64,000 nucleotides of DNA from JBFWMG01 sp050251715. Lineage in GTDB: Bacteria > Desulfobacterota > Desulfovibrionia > Desulfovibrionales > Desulfovibrionaceae. The notes beneath the pieces were generated by a model that searched no databases, had not been told where the DNA came from, and saw nothing but the letters and a program-made list of their open reading frames with translations. Positions within the stretch are counted from its first letter, which is position 1. Every line of letters starts with the position of its first letter. Positions 18,708 to 27,478 of the stretch are shown in pieces. A program made the position numbers and the translations under genes. The stretch is taken from the NCBI GenBank assembly GCA_050251715.1, contig JBFWMG010000015.1, positions 13,076-77,075 on the forward strand. The letters are read 5' to 3'.

Positions 18708-19148
18708 ATGCATAAGAAGGAAGAGGGCTTCACTCTGTTGGAGATCATGATCGTGATCGTGATTCTGGGCATGCTGGTCGCCGTGCTTGCGCCCAAGATC
18801 ATTGACCGGCCCGACGAGGCCAGGGTGACCAAGGCCCAGGTCGACATGCGGCAGTTGGGATTCGCCCTCAAGCTCTACAAGCTGGACAACGGCATGTATC
18901 CCAACACGGAGCAGGGGCTCAAGGCGCTCATCAAGAAGCCCGATCTGCCGCCGCTGCCGCGCAACTACAAGGAAGGCGGCTACCTGGACACCCAGCAAAG
19001 TCCCAAGGATCCCTGGGGCAACGAGTACATCTACCGTTCGCCCGGCGATGAGAAACGGCCCTACGAGATCCTCACCCTTGGCGCGGACGGCGAGCCGGGC
19101 GGCGAGGGCGTGGCCAAGGATCTGAAGAGCTGGGAACTCGGCTCCTGA
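18708..19148 (+). CDS. gspG: major pseudopilin GspG
   Basis: A 146-residue major pseudopilin, the main subunit of the type II secretion pseudopilus. A short basic leader (MHKKEEG) precedes the prepilin peptidase site and FTLLEIMIVIVILGML, with Glu5 of the mature protein present. The C-terminal part holds the family pattern YPNTEQGLKALI, DPWGNEYIYRSPG and a calcium-loop-like GADGEPGGEG. AGGAG lies nine bases before ATG 18708. GTG 18702 and TTG 18705 in the same frame are possible starts. The maturation peptidase GspO is not in the window. Confidence 0.95.
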   Translation: MHKKEEGFTLLEIMIVIVILGMLVAVLAPKIIDRPDEARVTKAQVDMRQLGFALKLYKLDNGMYPNTEQGLKALIKKPDLPPLPRNYKEGGYLDTQQSPKDPWGNEYIYRSPGDEKRPYEILTLGADGEPGGEGVAKDLKSWELGS

Positions 19149-19162
19149 AGCCGGGAGGGCGT

Positions 19163-19573
19163 GTGGGCAGCCGTTGCCGCGGATTCACTCTCCTCGAGAT
19201 CCTGATCGTGCTGTTCATCATCGGGATCGGCTGGTTTTCGCTGCTCCCGTCGCTCGATGTGTCGCGTGGCGCCCCGGAGGACGAGGCCGCCAAGGAACTG
19301 AACGCGTTTCTGGACACGGTGCGCAACGTGGCCGTGACCGAGTACAAGACACAGAAATTGAGCATCAAGGTGGGGGGCAGCTTCATTCTGTGGGGCAAGG
19401 AAAGTTTTTCCCTGCCCGCTGCCGCCGCCCGGTGCGTGGTCAACGACCTCCCGCCCGAAGGGCTTGATTTTTCTTTCCGCATCTATCGCGACGGCATTAT
19501 GGACAAGGTGCGGCTTGAGCTGATGAACGGTGATGCATTGGAAAGTGATGTCCTCGCAGTGCGCTTCAAATAA
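19163..19573 (+). CDS. gspH: minor pseudopilin GspH
   Basis: A 136-residue prepilin-like protein with the N-terminal methylation motif RGFTLLEILIVLFIIGIGWF and a soluble beta-rich C-terminus. It starts with GTG at 19163, preceded by GGGAGGG. Order after gspG and before gspI, plus length, point to GspH. The family is very divergent beyond the N-terminal helix, so the assignment is by position. It overlaps the next gene's start. Confidence 0.85.
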   Translation: MGSRCRGFTLLEILIVLFIIGIGWFSLLPSLDVSRGAPEDEAAKELNAFLDTVRNVAVTEYKTQKLSIKVGGSFILWGKESFSLPAAAARCVVNDLPPEGLDFSFRIYRDGIMDKVRLELMNGDALESDVLAVRFK

Positions 19574-20054
19574 TCCCGCCCAGGACCGGTGCGATCGGGC
19601 CGATCGGCGCGGCGGGGCGTCCGGCTTTTCCCTTATCGAGGTGCTGGTGGCCTTTGTTGTGGCCTCGGTCATGGCGTTGACGTTCATTGCCAGCCAGCAG
19701 AGCGCCTTTGACATGGCCGAGCGGTATGCCACGTCATGGGAGCGGATGAACTTTGTGGCGACTTTTTTTGCCGAGCGTGAAAAGCCGAGCCTGGAACCCA
19801 CGGGAGACGCCTGGATACCGTATCCCGACAGGGAGTTGACGCAGTGGCAGGTTCAGGTGGGCGAGGATCTCAAGGTGCCGGGATATGAGCGCCGCCGATT
19901 GCAGGGCGAGGATCTCAAGGTGCCGGGATATGAGCGCCGCCGATTGCAGGGTGAGGATGATTGGTTGCCTCCGATCATCCGTCCCGTGACCTTGCGGGCC
20001 TCGGTGCGGGGCGAAGCCACCGAATGGGGATGGTATCTTGTCGAGGAGCGTTAA
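19548..20054 (+). CDS. gspI: minor pseudopilin GspI, with internal tandem duplication
   Basis: About 168 residues, with prepilin motif SGFSLIEVLVAFVVASVMAL near residue 26. ATG 19548 has GGAAAG upstream and overlaps gspH by 26 bases; the frame is open to 19530. The soluble part holds a perfect 15-residue tandem duplication (GEDLKVPGYERRRLQ twice, then GED again) from an exact 45-base repeat at 19860-19949. This inserts 15 residues in a domain of the GspI-J-K tip complex. The frame is kept and the end (WGWYLVEER) looks normal, so the gene is probably functional. Confidence 0.87.
   Translation: MSSQCASNNPAQDRCDRADRRGGASGFSLIEVLVAFVVASVMALTFIASQQSAFDMAERYATSWERMNFVATFFAEREKPSLEPTGDAWIPYPDRELTQWQVQVGEDLKVPGYERRRLQGEDLKVPGYERRRLQGEDDWLPPIIRPVTLRASVRGEATEWGWYLVEER
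19860..19949 (+). repeat. perfect 45-bp tandem duplication within gspI
   Basis: Two identical 45-base units at 19860-19904 and 19905-19949, followed by nine bases of a third start with one mismatch. The unit length is a multiple of three, so the reading frame is preserved. The lack of any difference between the copies suggests a recent duplication, or an assembly artefact. Confidence 0.97.
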
Positions 20055-20622
20055 GCGCCGCCGGGCGTGCCGCGTCCGACGCGCCTCCGGCTTCACCCTG
20101 GTCGAGATCCTTGTGGCGCTGGCCATCATGGGCATGCTCATGGTGCTTGTGGGGCAGGTCATGACCCAGGTCGTGGACGCCAGCGCGATGTTGCGGCAGC
20201 GGTTCGCCAATGCCGACGACCTGGTGGCGGTGCGCCGGATGCTGCACAGGGACTTGATGGATTTCCAGGACGCGAAGTCCCTTGAAGTCGACCGAACGGG
20301 GGTGTCCTTTGTGACAACCCACAACCTCCTGCTCGACGGGACGCTGCCGGTCACGGTAACGTGGTCGTTCGACGACCAGTCCATGACCAGGACGGAAGTG
20401 GACCGCGCCCTCCATCATAAAAAGACATTGACCCTGCTGCGCGGCGTGCGCAATTGGACGCTCGAGTACCATGCCTCGAAGTTGAATGAATGGGTGTCCA
20501 CGCAGCGGATGATATCCCTGCGGGAAACCGAAAAGGCGCCCAAGGTAAACGCCCTGCGGCTGACGCTGTTTTTTGAGCAGGAACATGAGGAAGTGATGGT
20601 TGAACGTGTCAACGCGCCATAA
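20038..20622 (+). CDS. gspJ: minor pseudopilin GspJ
   Basis: A 194-residue minor pseudopilin with prepilin motif SGFTLVEILVALAIMGMLMV from residue 17, after a basic leader. The only plausible start in frame is TTG at 20038, overlapping gspI by 17 bases. The family pattern of a long N-terminal helix plus a soluble beta domain is kept. GspJ works with GspI and GspK at the pseudopilus tip. Confidence 0.88.
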   Translation: MSRSVKRRRACRVRRASGFTLVEILVALAIMGMLMVLVGQVMTQVVDASAMLRQRFANADDLVAVRRMLHRDLMDFQDAKSLEVDRTGVSFVTTHNLLLDGTLPVTVTWSFDDQSMTRTEVDRALHHKKTLTLLRGVRNWTLEYHASKLNEWVSTQRMISLRETEKAPKVNALRLTLFFEQEHEEVMVERVNAP

Positions 20623-21586
20623 CAATCCCTTGTGCCCCGGCGTGGAGACGTCGCGCCGCCAGCCCCAGCGGGGGGGCGCGGTGATTCTTGTCCTGGTGTG
20701 CCTGCTTGGGCTCATGGGCATTGTCCTGGCCAGCCAGGAGCAGGCCTTCAAGCAGTCCTACGACGCGCGTCTGCTCGAAGCGGAAATGCAGGCGGACACC
20801 GAGGCGGATGCGGCACTTCTGGTTGTGGACGATCTGTTGCGGCACGATTTGACCGGTGCGTCGGACGCCGTCGACGAGCCCTGGGCCACTCCCTGGCGCC
20901 AGGGTGACCTGACCATTACCATCACCCCGTGCAACGCCCGTCTGAATCTGAACCAGGTGCTGGGCGGCAACCGGACACGTACCGCGGTGGAGGAGTTGCT
21001 GCATGACGCGCGGCGCCCTGTGAAAGGCGTCCTCCTGTTGCAGGACTGGATTGACGATGACCGTGAGGAGCGTGTGTTTGGCAGCGAGGGGAAGGGGTTT
21101 GCGCATATTGGCCGGGCGTATCAGCAGCGCGACCGGCAATTGCAAACCCTGGAAGAGGTGCTGCTCGTCGATAGCTGGGAAGATGCCGACCCTGAATGGG
21201 TCAGGGAGCATTTCACGGTTTGGAGCACTGACAACCGCTTGAACGTCAATTTCGTACCAGAAAATGTGTTCAAGGCCTACCTGCCCGAACTTGCCTCGGA
21301 GTGGCTTAGTCTTGAACACTGGCGAGAACGTGAGGGTGGCTTAAAGAATATCAGCGAGTTACAATTGGCCATACCTGTTCTGGCAAGCAATGTGGAATTG
21401 TATACCGCGACGTTGCCGCTGGTGACGGTCAAATCCACCACCTTTCGGGTTATCATTGAGGTTGACGCGCCTTTGGTATATGTGAAACGACGATATATCG
21501 TTTCACGGGAAATCGATGCTGAAACGGGTGGTTTGACCGTCGTCAACCGGGGCGCTCTCACCATCCGCCCCAAGGATTTGTTCTGA
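20600..21586 (+). CDS. gspK: minor pseudopilin GspK
   Basis: A 328-residue protein, the large minor pseudopilin at the pseudopilus tip. The N-terminal hydrophobic helix (GGAVILVLVCLLGLMGIVLA) lacks Glu5, as is usual for GspK. A helix-hairpin-helix-like region with ARLNLNQVLGG and LLLQDWIDDDREER follows, then NRLNVNFVPENVFKAYLPEL. TTG 20600 is used as start, with AGGAAG upstream, overlapping gspJ by 23 bases. Base composition falls in the last 250 bases compared with its neighbours. Confidence 0.88.
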   Translation: MNVSTRHNNPLCPGVETSRRQPQRGGAVILVLVCLLGLMGIVLASQEQAFKQSYDARLLEAEMQADTEADAALLVVDDLLRHDLTGASDAVDEPWATPWRQGDLTITITPCNARLNLNQVLGGNRTRTAVEELLHDARRPVKGVLLLQDWIDDDREERVFGSEGKGFAHIGRAYQQRDRQLQTLEEVLLVDSWEDADPEWVREHFTVWSTDNRLNVNFVPENVFKAYLPELASEWLSLEHWREREGGLKNISELQLAIPVLASNVELYTATLPLVTVKSTTFRVIIEVDAPLVYVKRRYIVSREIDAETGGLTVVNRGALTIRPKDLF

Positions 21587-21610
21587 ACCGGGCCGATACG
21601 CCGACATCAT

Positions 21611-22717
21611 ATGCCGAAACAAAGTTTTTACGTCCTCTCCTTTCAGGACACCCAACCTGAATGGGGATTTTTCGACGGGGCCGCCATCGTGCCCGCCAGC
21701 ATGCCGGATACCGCGTCCAAGGCTCCGGTGCTCGCCCTGGTGCCGGACAGCCATTTCTTTTTCTTCCAGGCCAAGGGCGGTGGGGAGAACGACCGCAACA
21801 TCAAGGCCGCGGCCAAGCTGCAAATGCAGCACCTCTTCCCCGCCGTGGAGCAGAACCAGGAAAACGGCACGGTCAAGACCAACGGCAGTTTGCTGGGCTT
21901 TTACAGTCACCCGCGGTTCATGGCGTTTTGGGAGGAGCACGAGGCGCTCTTCGCGCGGGCCACCGTGGTCACCACCCCGTTTTTCCTGGCGTGGTCCGTG
22001 GCGAAGGCCCAAAAGCTGCCGCAGTGGCAGTGGGGCGGCAACGGCGCTCCCAGGGCGCTCTACGCCCACGACGAGCTCTATTATTTCATGGGTGATGACG
22101 GGGAACTGGCCCGGCGTAGCGCCGCCCTGGAACTGGATGCCCCGCCTCCGCCTCTGGAATTGGCGACGGTGCTGGCGGGCCTGGACGCGGCGCAGATCAA
22201 GCTGCCCAAGTTGCGTCTGCCCCTGCGCCATATTTCGTCGGCCCAGGTGGGCGATCCCCGCGCCTGGGTGCGCGCCTTTATCCTCCTTGGTCTTGTGGGC
22301 GTGCTTTTCTGCGCCGGAGCCCTGTGGCGCTGGCACGGGCTGTCCCAGCAGGCCACCCAATGGAAGGCGGCGGTGGGCGCGCAATATGCGCGCGCCCTGG
22401 GCGACGACCTGGGGCCGGACCCCTTTGGCAAATTGCTCTTTCGTTTGGACCAGGTGAGAGGCACGCAGGTGTCGGGTATCGACATGCGCGAACTCCTGGT
22501 GCTGCTCAGCCGTGCGGCCACGGACAGCTTTGCCGTGGACAGCCTTTCGCTCAACCGCGATACGGGCACCATCCGCGCGCGCATCGCCAGCTATGACGAG
22601 CTTGAGAAGATGATGCAGGGGCTGGGCGGCGACCCCAGGTTTGCATTCACGCTGGAACAGGCATCCAACACGGACAACGGCGTGGCCCTGATCTTCAGGG
22701 TCGCCTTTGCCCGCTAG
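21611..22717 (+). CDS. gspL: type II secretion protein GspL
   Basis: A 368-residue protein. Residues 1-190 form an actin-like cytoplasmic part that binds GspE in the family. One membrane helix follows near 222-240 (AFILLGLVGVLFCAGALW), and the C-terminal ferredoxin-like periplasmic domain holds MRELLVLLSRAATDSFAVDSLS. Sequence similarity in this family is weak, but size, topology and position between gspK and gspM make the call solid. Confidence 0.85.
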   Translation: MPKQSFYVLSFQDTQPEWGFFDGAAIVPASMPDTASKAPVLALVPDSHFFFFQAKGGGENDRNIKAAAKLQMQHLFPAVEQNQENGTVKTNGSLLGFYSHPRFMAFWEEHEALFARATVVTTPFFLAWSVAKAQKLPQWQWGGNGAPRALYAHDELYYFMGDDGELARRSAALELDAPPPPLELATVLAGLDAAQIKLPKLRLPLRHISSAQVGDPRAWVRAFILLGLVGVLFCAGALWRWHGLSQQATQWKAAVGAQYARALGDDLGPDPFGKLLFRLDQVRGTQVSGIDMRELLVLLSRAATDSFAVDSLSLNRDTGTIRARIASYDELEKMMQGLGGDPRFAFTLEQASNTDNGVALIFRVAFAR

Positions 22718-22731
22718 ACGACGGGGCGACC

Positions 22732-23229
22732 ATGGTGGCAGGCATAGACGTGCGTTTCTGGGAAGACTGGTCCGCCGAGCGGCAGCGGCAGGGGTTGCGC
22801 CTGCTTGTGCTGGCCTGGGTGGCTTTGTGGCTCGGCTTGTTCCTGATTTTTTCGATGATGTGCGACAGCGAAATGTCGCGTATCCACTCCCAGGAGAGGC
22901 AGTTCGACAAGATCACGCCGCTGGTGCAGGATTACCTGGAGCGGCAGACGGTCATGGGACCGCTCGCGGCGCTTTCCCCCCTGGCGGCCGCCCAGCAGGT
23001 CACGCGCGAACTGAAGCTGGACGACCTGCTGGCCGCTGTGCGGCCCATGCAGATCGCCGGGGGGCAGGACGGCGTGCAGATGCTCTTCCAGTCCGTCAAC
23101 CTCAAGCAACTGCTGGCTCTTTTGGACTCCCTGACGGATCGGGGAGGGCTCAAGATTCTTTCCTGCAATTTGAACCACCGCCTGGACAAGCCCGATCATG
23201 CCGATGTGCAGCTTGTCCTTGCCCGTTGA
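22732..23229 (+). CDS. gspM: type II secretion protein GspM
   Basis: A 165-residue bitopic protein with a short cytoplasmic N-terminus, one membrane helix at about residues 27-43 (LLVLAWVALWLGLFLIF), a coiled stretch, and a ferredoxin-like periplasmic domain (LKQLLALLDSLTDRGGLKIL). It stabilises GspL in the inner-membrane platform. It starts 14 bases after gspL. Confidence 0.85.
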   Translation: MVAGIDVRFWEDWSAERQRQGLRLLVLAWVALWLGLFLIFSMMCDSEMSRIHSQERQFDKITPLVQDYLERQTVMGPLAALSPLAAAQQVTRELKLDDLLAAVRPMQIAGGQDGVQMLFQSVNLKQLLALLDSLTDRGGLKILSCNLNHRLDKPDHADVQLVLAR

Positions 23230-23246
23230 CCGTTTCAGGAGTGGCC

Positions 23247-23963
23247 ATGGCGTCTAGCCGTCGTTCCCTTCTTTCCGCTGGTGTGCTGTTTTGCGTCGGC
23301 CTTGTCCTGGGCGGCCTGTTGTTCGCGCCGTGGGATGTGGTGTGGGACAAGGTGCTGCGCATGGCCGACGCGCGCACGTCCGGCGTGTCCCTGGAGTGGG
23401 ACGCGGTGACCGATGCCGGTTTGACCCGCCTGCGTATCCGGGGGCTGCGCGCCTCCATGGCCAAGGGGGGCATTGCGTGCTCCGAACTGGCCGTGCGTCT
23501 CGGCTTTTCGCCGCTCGTGCGGGCCACCATGGTCACGGGCGGGCGCGCCCTGGATGTGGCGGTGACCCGTGGCGGCCATGTGACCGTGCAGGGCGGGGTC
23601 GACCTGGGCCGCCTGGCGCCCCGGCAAGGGGTGGCGGGCACGTGCGACATCATGGCCTCCCTCGATTTCGGCGGCCTGCACGCGAGACCGCCCAAGAGCG
23701 GCACGTTGAGCATCTCCTCTCCCAGGCTCGGGCTCATGGGGCTGGATGTGGAGGATGTGGAGGGGCTGGCCGAACTTGCGGACGGCACGCTCAACCTGCG
23801 CTCCTTCGGCATCGCCAAGCCCGCGCCCGTGCATGGTTCCGGCACGGTGCTGCTGGACTGGGCCAACCTCATGAATTCCCGTTTCGATGTCAGCGGCACC
23901 TGGTCGCTGGGCGGCGCCGAGCGCCCGTTCAACCGCCGAGGCTCCCTGCGCGACCTGCCCTAG
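23247..23963 (+). CDS. gspN: type II secretion protein GspN
   Basis: A 238-residue protein with one N-terminal membrane helix (residues 9-26) and a beta-rich periplasmic part with SLEWDAVTDAGLTRLRIRGL, resembling the GspN/AsmA-like type. ATG 23247 has AGGAG nine bases ahead; the frame is open to 22707 but that region is gspM. GspN is an accessory, sometimes dispensable, secretion component. It closes the gspG-N operon. Confidence 0.8.
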   Translation: MASSRRSLLSAGVLFCVGLVLGGLLFAPWDVVWDKVLRMADARTSGVSLEWDAVTDAGLTRLRIRGLRASMAKGGIACSELAVRLGFSPLVRATMVTGGRALDVAVTRGGHVTVQGGVDLGRLAPRQGVAGTCDIMASLDFGGLHARPPKSGTLSISSPRLGLMGLDVEDVEGLAELADGTLNLRSFGIAKPAPVHGSGTVLLDWANLMNSRFDVSGTWSLGGAERPFNRRGSLRDLP

Positions 23964-24228
23964 CGCCGCCTCGTACTCCACCCTCTGGGTCTTTTCTCTC
24001 CCTCATCCGCCACGGTGGTTCGTTTTTTGCGGGCTCCCTGATCCTCGCCTTCCGGCGAAGGGCAGGGGCTCGTCCCGCTCTGGGCTCCGGGGCGATGCGC
24101 TGTGAGGTGTTTGGAATTCCTGCGCCGTTGGACGGGCAAGGCGGGTCTTGCGGATAAAGTGGGCGACGCGAACCGTGCGGCGAGCGCGCGCGGGTGCGCG
24201 CCGTCGTGGCCGCCGCGCCCGGTGGGGG

Positions 24229-24699
24229 TCAGCCGTGGTGGTAGGGCAGGCCGTGCAGGATGGCGCCCGCGCGGTACACCTGCTCCAGCAGCACCACGCG
24301 CGCCAACTCGTGGGGCAGGGTCATGGCGCCGAGGCTCACACGCATGGCGCAGCGCGCCACCACGGGCGCTGACAGGCCATAGGGGCCGCCGATGATGAGC
24401 GTGGGCGTGCGGTTGGCGTCTTCGGTGAGCTTGTCCAGCAGCGCGGCGAACGGCTCGGACGCATACTGCTTGCCGGTCACGTCAAGGCCGATGGCCAGGG
24501 CCGAGGCGGGCAGGGCGGCCAGGATGCGCTCGCCTTCCAGGGCGGTGCGCTTGTCCGGCGGCAGTTTGCCCGGCGCGTCCTTGATGATGGTCTCCTCCAG
24601 CCGGAAGAAGCGGCCCGCGCTTTTCCAATAATGCGCCGCCGCGTCCCGCCAAAAGGGCTCCTTGAGCTTGCCGACCCAGACAAAGGCGATGGTTTTCAT
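24229..24699 (-). CDS. rlmH: 23S rRNA pseudouridine-1915 N3-methyltransferase RlmH
   Basis: A 156-residue SPOUT methyltransferase that modifies pseudouridine 1915 of 23S rRNA. The family motifs are present: LDVTGKQYASEPFAALL, the trefoil-knot SAM site LIIGGPYGLSAPV, and MTLPHELARVVLLEQVYRA, with a C-terminal LPYHHG. Length is typical. A GAGCCTC stretch lies upstream with no strong ribosome site. Confidence 0.95.
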   Translation of the reverse strand: MKTIAFVWVGKLKEPFWRDAAAHYWKSAGRFFRLEETIIKDAPGKLPPDKRTALEGERILAALPASALAIGLDVTGKQYASEPFAALLDKLTEDANRTPTLIIGGPYGLSAPVVARCAMRVSLGAMTLPHELARVVLLEQVYRAGAILHGLPYHHG

Positions 24700-24708
24700 G
24701 AGGCTCCC

Positions 24709-24993
24709 TCAGGCTGCTGATAAACCGCCATCTATCGCTGCTGTCCCTATCCCTAGAGCCTCGCTACGCTCGGCAAAGGGCTAGGGCGCTTCGGTGCTGC
24801 AAAAAACGCAGACCCTCACGTATGTCTAGATACAGCGCTGCTTTCGATAGCTGTAAGGCTCGGAGACTCGCCTAACAGCTAGTCGGTCTTCGGGCCTGCG
24901 CTTTTTTTGCGCCATCACTGCTGTCGATATCCGTAAGGCTCGGAGACTCGCCAACGGCTATCGCTCGCATCTGACGATTTCTCAACAGCCTGA
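24709..24993. repeat. 285-bp palindrome-rich intergenic element with terminal inverted repeats
   Basis: The element is bounded by near-identical inverted ends (TCAGGCTGCTGATA and the complement of TCAGGCTGTTGAGA; two mismatches in 14). Inside are at least three stem-loops: 24751-24786 (CCCTAG/CTAGGG), 24849-24880 (AGCTGT-A-AGGC with GCCT-A-ACAGCT), and 24925-24963 (CGATA..CCGT with ACGG..TATCG). The last two share the 20-base core GTAAGGCTCGGAGACTCGCC. No open frame is credible here. It looks like a non-autonomous mobile or REP-type element, or a structured RNA. Confidence 0.7.
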
Positions 24994-25141
24994 CAAATTG
25001 GACTTTGCCAACAATCTGCCATGTGTTTTGCCTCGTGGTACCCGCCGCGAAGGGAAAAGACAATCCTTTGAAAAGTGCGTGAAAATGGTCTAGGCCAATG
25101 AAAGCCGGGCGCATTGCCCGGACAACCACGCGGGGCACAGC

Positions 25142-26830
25142 ATGACACAGGACGCGATACTGGCCAAGGTTCAGGAAATACACCGCTTGTTCGGCTATGT
25201 GGAACCGGCTCAAGCCGCTTTGTCGGCGCAGCATCTGCTGGACGGGCTCACGCAGCCGCTCACGCCCGTCATGCGGCGGCGCGTGGCGCTTGCCGCGTCG
25301 CTGCTGCGCCAATCCCTGGCCATCAATCCCTTTGATCCCATGACCGCCTCGCTGGTGGCCCAGTTGCAGGGGCTTGCCCCGGCCTCGCCCCTGTGCGCGC
25401 GTTGGACAGCGGACGTGGAACGGCTCATGGCCGGGCAGGAGCGGCTACCGCTCACCCAGGCCTTTGCGGCCCTGGACGCCCTGGGCGCCGCGCCGGAGGC
25501 GCTGGAGGCGTGCGCCGCGTCCGACGCGCCGCTGGCCGTGCGCCATCTGGCCGCGTCGCACCTGTGGCAGACCGGCGAACGGGACGCTTTCTTGCGCGCC
25601 GCCGCCGCGCTGTGCGCGCATGCGGCGGGCAGGGCCGCCGCACCGTTCTACGCCTGGGGCGCGTGGGGCGCGGGCGAGGCGGCGCTGGCCCGGCAATGGC
25701 TGGGCCTTGGGCCGCGCAATTTCCTGACCTACAACCTGCTGGCGGCCATGGCCCTGGCCACGGGCGATACGGACGGCGCGCGCGGCCTGTGGGCCGAATC
25801 CCTGGCCTTCGAGCCGGGCCAGGCGCCGCTCATCCACCGCCTGCGCGAGCTGGTCCTGCCCGCCGCGCCCCCGGCCCTGGCCGACGTGCTGGCGGGCGAC
25901 CGGGTGCACGTGGGCTTCTACACCTTCAACAAATTCGAAACCACGCTCGGCACGCTGCAAAGCCTGTTGGCTTCGGACATCGGCGATGCCGCCGTGACGC
26001 TGCTCAACAACGGCTCGACCGCGTTCACGGCGGATGATTTTTCCGCCGCCGTGGCCCGCGTGGCGGCCGGCCGGCCCGTGCAGGTCATCAACCTGCCGGT
26101 GAACGTGGGCGCGCCCGTGGCCCGCAACTGGCTGTACAGCCTCGACGCCTCGCGCACCGCCGCGTTTGTGGCCTTTTTGGACGACGACGTGGTGCTGCCC
26201 CCGGACTGGCTGCGCTGCTACGTGCAGGACATGCGCGCGGACGCCGGGCTGGCCGTGGCCGGGCCCAAAGGGATGAACCCGTCGCCGCTGCCCACCATCC
26301 AGTACGTGTACCGCTTCTTCCAGGAGGTGGGCGAGCAGCACATCCGCTTCACCAACAACGCGCCGCTCATGATGGACCTGGGGCAGTTCGACTACCGCCG
26401 TCCCTGTTTGTCGGTCATGGGGTGCTGCCACCTGTTCAACCGGCCGCTGCTCGAACGCCTGGGCGTTCCGGATTTCGATGTGCGCTTCAACCCCTCGCAG
26501 GTGGACGATCTGGAACATGACATCCAGGTGTGCAAGGCGGGCGGGCGCGTGCTGTACGACGGCCGCGTGCGCGTGGTGCATCTGCAGGACGCGGGCCGCG
26601 CCGCGCCCCTTACCCGGGCCGGGTGGGGGCATGTGTGGGGCAACCACATGAAGATGGAGGCGAAATTCACGGGCGATGAGCTGCGCGGCGTGGACGAGGT
26701 GGTGCGGGCGCAAGACGAGGCCCATTGGCAGGACGCCCTGCGCGGCGTGTGGGACGTGCTGCCCCCGGCCTGCCAGGTCTTTTTCGGCCCCGACATCGAG
26801 GCTGCGGGCGCATCGGGCGCCGGGGCATAG
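25142..26830 (+). CDS. glycosyltransferase family 2 protein with helical N-terminal domain
   Basis: A 562-residue protein. Residues ~1-245 are Ala/Leu-rich helical repeats (TPR-like). Residues ~255-480 form a GT-A glycosyltransferase domain, with VHVGFYTFNKFETTLGTLQSLL, NVGAPVARNWLYS and the metal-binding FLDDDVVLPPDW near 345. It probably transfers a sugar to a surface glycan or flagellin; the acceptor is unknown. It starts with ATG 25142, a few bases downstream of a GC-rich hairpin at 25105-25121. The TsaC-like gene follows six bases after its stop. Confidence 0.85.
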   Translation: MTQDAILAKVQEIHRLFGYVEPAQAALSAQHLLDGLTQPLTPVMRRRVALAASLLRQSLAINPFDPMTASLVAQLQGLAPASPLCARWTADVERLMAGQERLPLTQAFAALDALGAAPEALEACAASDAPLAVRHLAASHLWQTGERDAFLRAAAALCAHAAGRAAAPFYAWGAWGAGEAALARQWLGLGPRNFLTYNLLAAMALATGDTDGARGLWAESLAFEPGQAPLIHRLRELVLPAAPPALADVLAGDRVHVGFYTFNKFETTLGTLQSLLASDIGDAAVTLLNNGSTAFTADDFSAAVARVAAGRPVQVINLPVNVGAPVARNWLYSLDASRTAAFVAFLDDDVVLPPDWLRCYVQDMRADAGLAVAGPKGMNPSPLPTIQYVYRFFQEVGEQHIRFTNNAPLMMDLGQFDYRRPCLSVMGCCHLFNRPLLERLGVPDFDVRFNPSQVDDLEHDIQVCKAGGRVLYDGRVRVVHLQDAGRAAPLTRAGWGHVWGNHMKMEAKFTGDELRGVDEVVRAQDEAHWQDALRGVWDVLPPACQVFFGPDIEAAGASGAGA

Positions 26831-26836
26831 GGCGTC

Positions 26837-27478
26837 GTGCCGTTCCTGTCCCTTGCCTCGGCCCTGGCCGCCATCCGTTCCGGCGGCGTGGTGGTCTATC
26901 CCACCGAGACCTTTTACGCCGTGGGGTGCGACGCCTTTGCCGCCCCGGCGGTGGCGGCCATATACCGCATCAAGGGGCGCGACCCGGCCAAGGCGCTGCC
27001 CCTGGTGCTGGGCGGCCGCGATCAGCTGGGCCTGGTGGCCGCCTCGCTGCCGCCGGGCCTGGACAGGTTGGCGGACCATTTCTGGCCCGGCCCCCTGACC
27101 GTGCTGTGCGACGCGGTGGCGGGCCTGGCCGATGGCGTGGCCGGTCCGGACCGGCGCGTGGCCGTGCGCGTGACCTCGCATCCCCTGGCCGCGCGGCTGT
27201 GCCGGGAAGGCGGAACCGCGTTGGTGGCCACCAGCGCCAACAGGAGCGGCCAGCCCGCCGTTGCCGCGCCGGGAGAGGTGGCGGCGGCGGTGGTGTCCGC
27301 CACGGCGGGCATATTGGCGGACGAGCCCTGGCCGGGGGGCGGTGCGCCCTCCACGCTGGTGGCCTGTTGCGGCGAGCGGGCCGTGCGGGTGCTGCGGTGT
27401 GGCGCTGTTTCCGTGGCCGCGTTGCGCGCGGCGGGATTTGGCGTGGAGGTGGACGCCGGGGCCGGTGTTAAAATTTGA
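26837..27478 (+). CDS. TsaC/YrdC/Sua5-family L-threonylcarbamoyladenylate synthase
   Basis: A 213-residue YrdC-domain protein. This family makes threonylcarbamoyl-AMP for t6A modification of ANN-decoding tRNAs. The PTETFYAVGCDAF opening, the basic IKGRDPAKALPLVLGG block, FWPGPLTVL, and the nucleotide-site SAN motif in LVATSANRSGQP are visible. It starts with GTG at 26837. Family paralogues (YciO, HypF domain) cannot be excluded, but length and motifs favour TsaC. It follows the glycosyltransferase by six bases. Confidence 0.88.
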   Translation: MPFLSLASALAAIRSGGVVVYPTETFYAVGCDAFAAPAVAAIYRIKGRDPAKALPLVLGGRDQLGLVAASLPPGLDRLADHFWPGPLTVLCDAVAGLADGVAGPDRRVAVRVTSHPLAARLCREGGTALVATSANRSGQPAVAAPGEVAAAVVSATAGILADEPWPGGGAPSTLVACCGERAVRVLRCGAVSVAALRAAGFGVEVDAGAGVKI

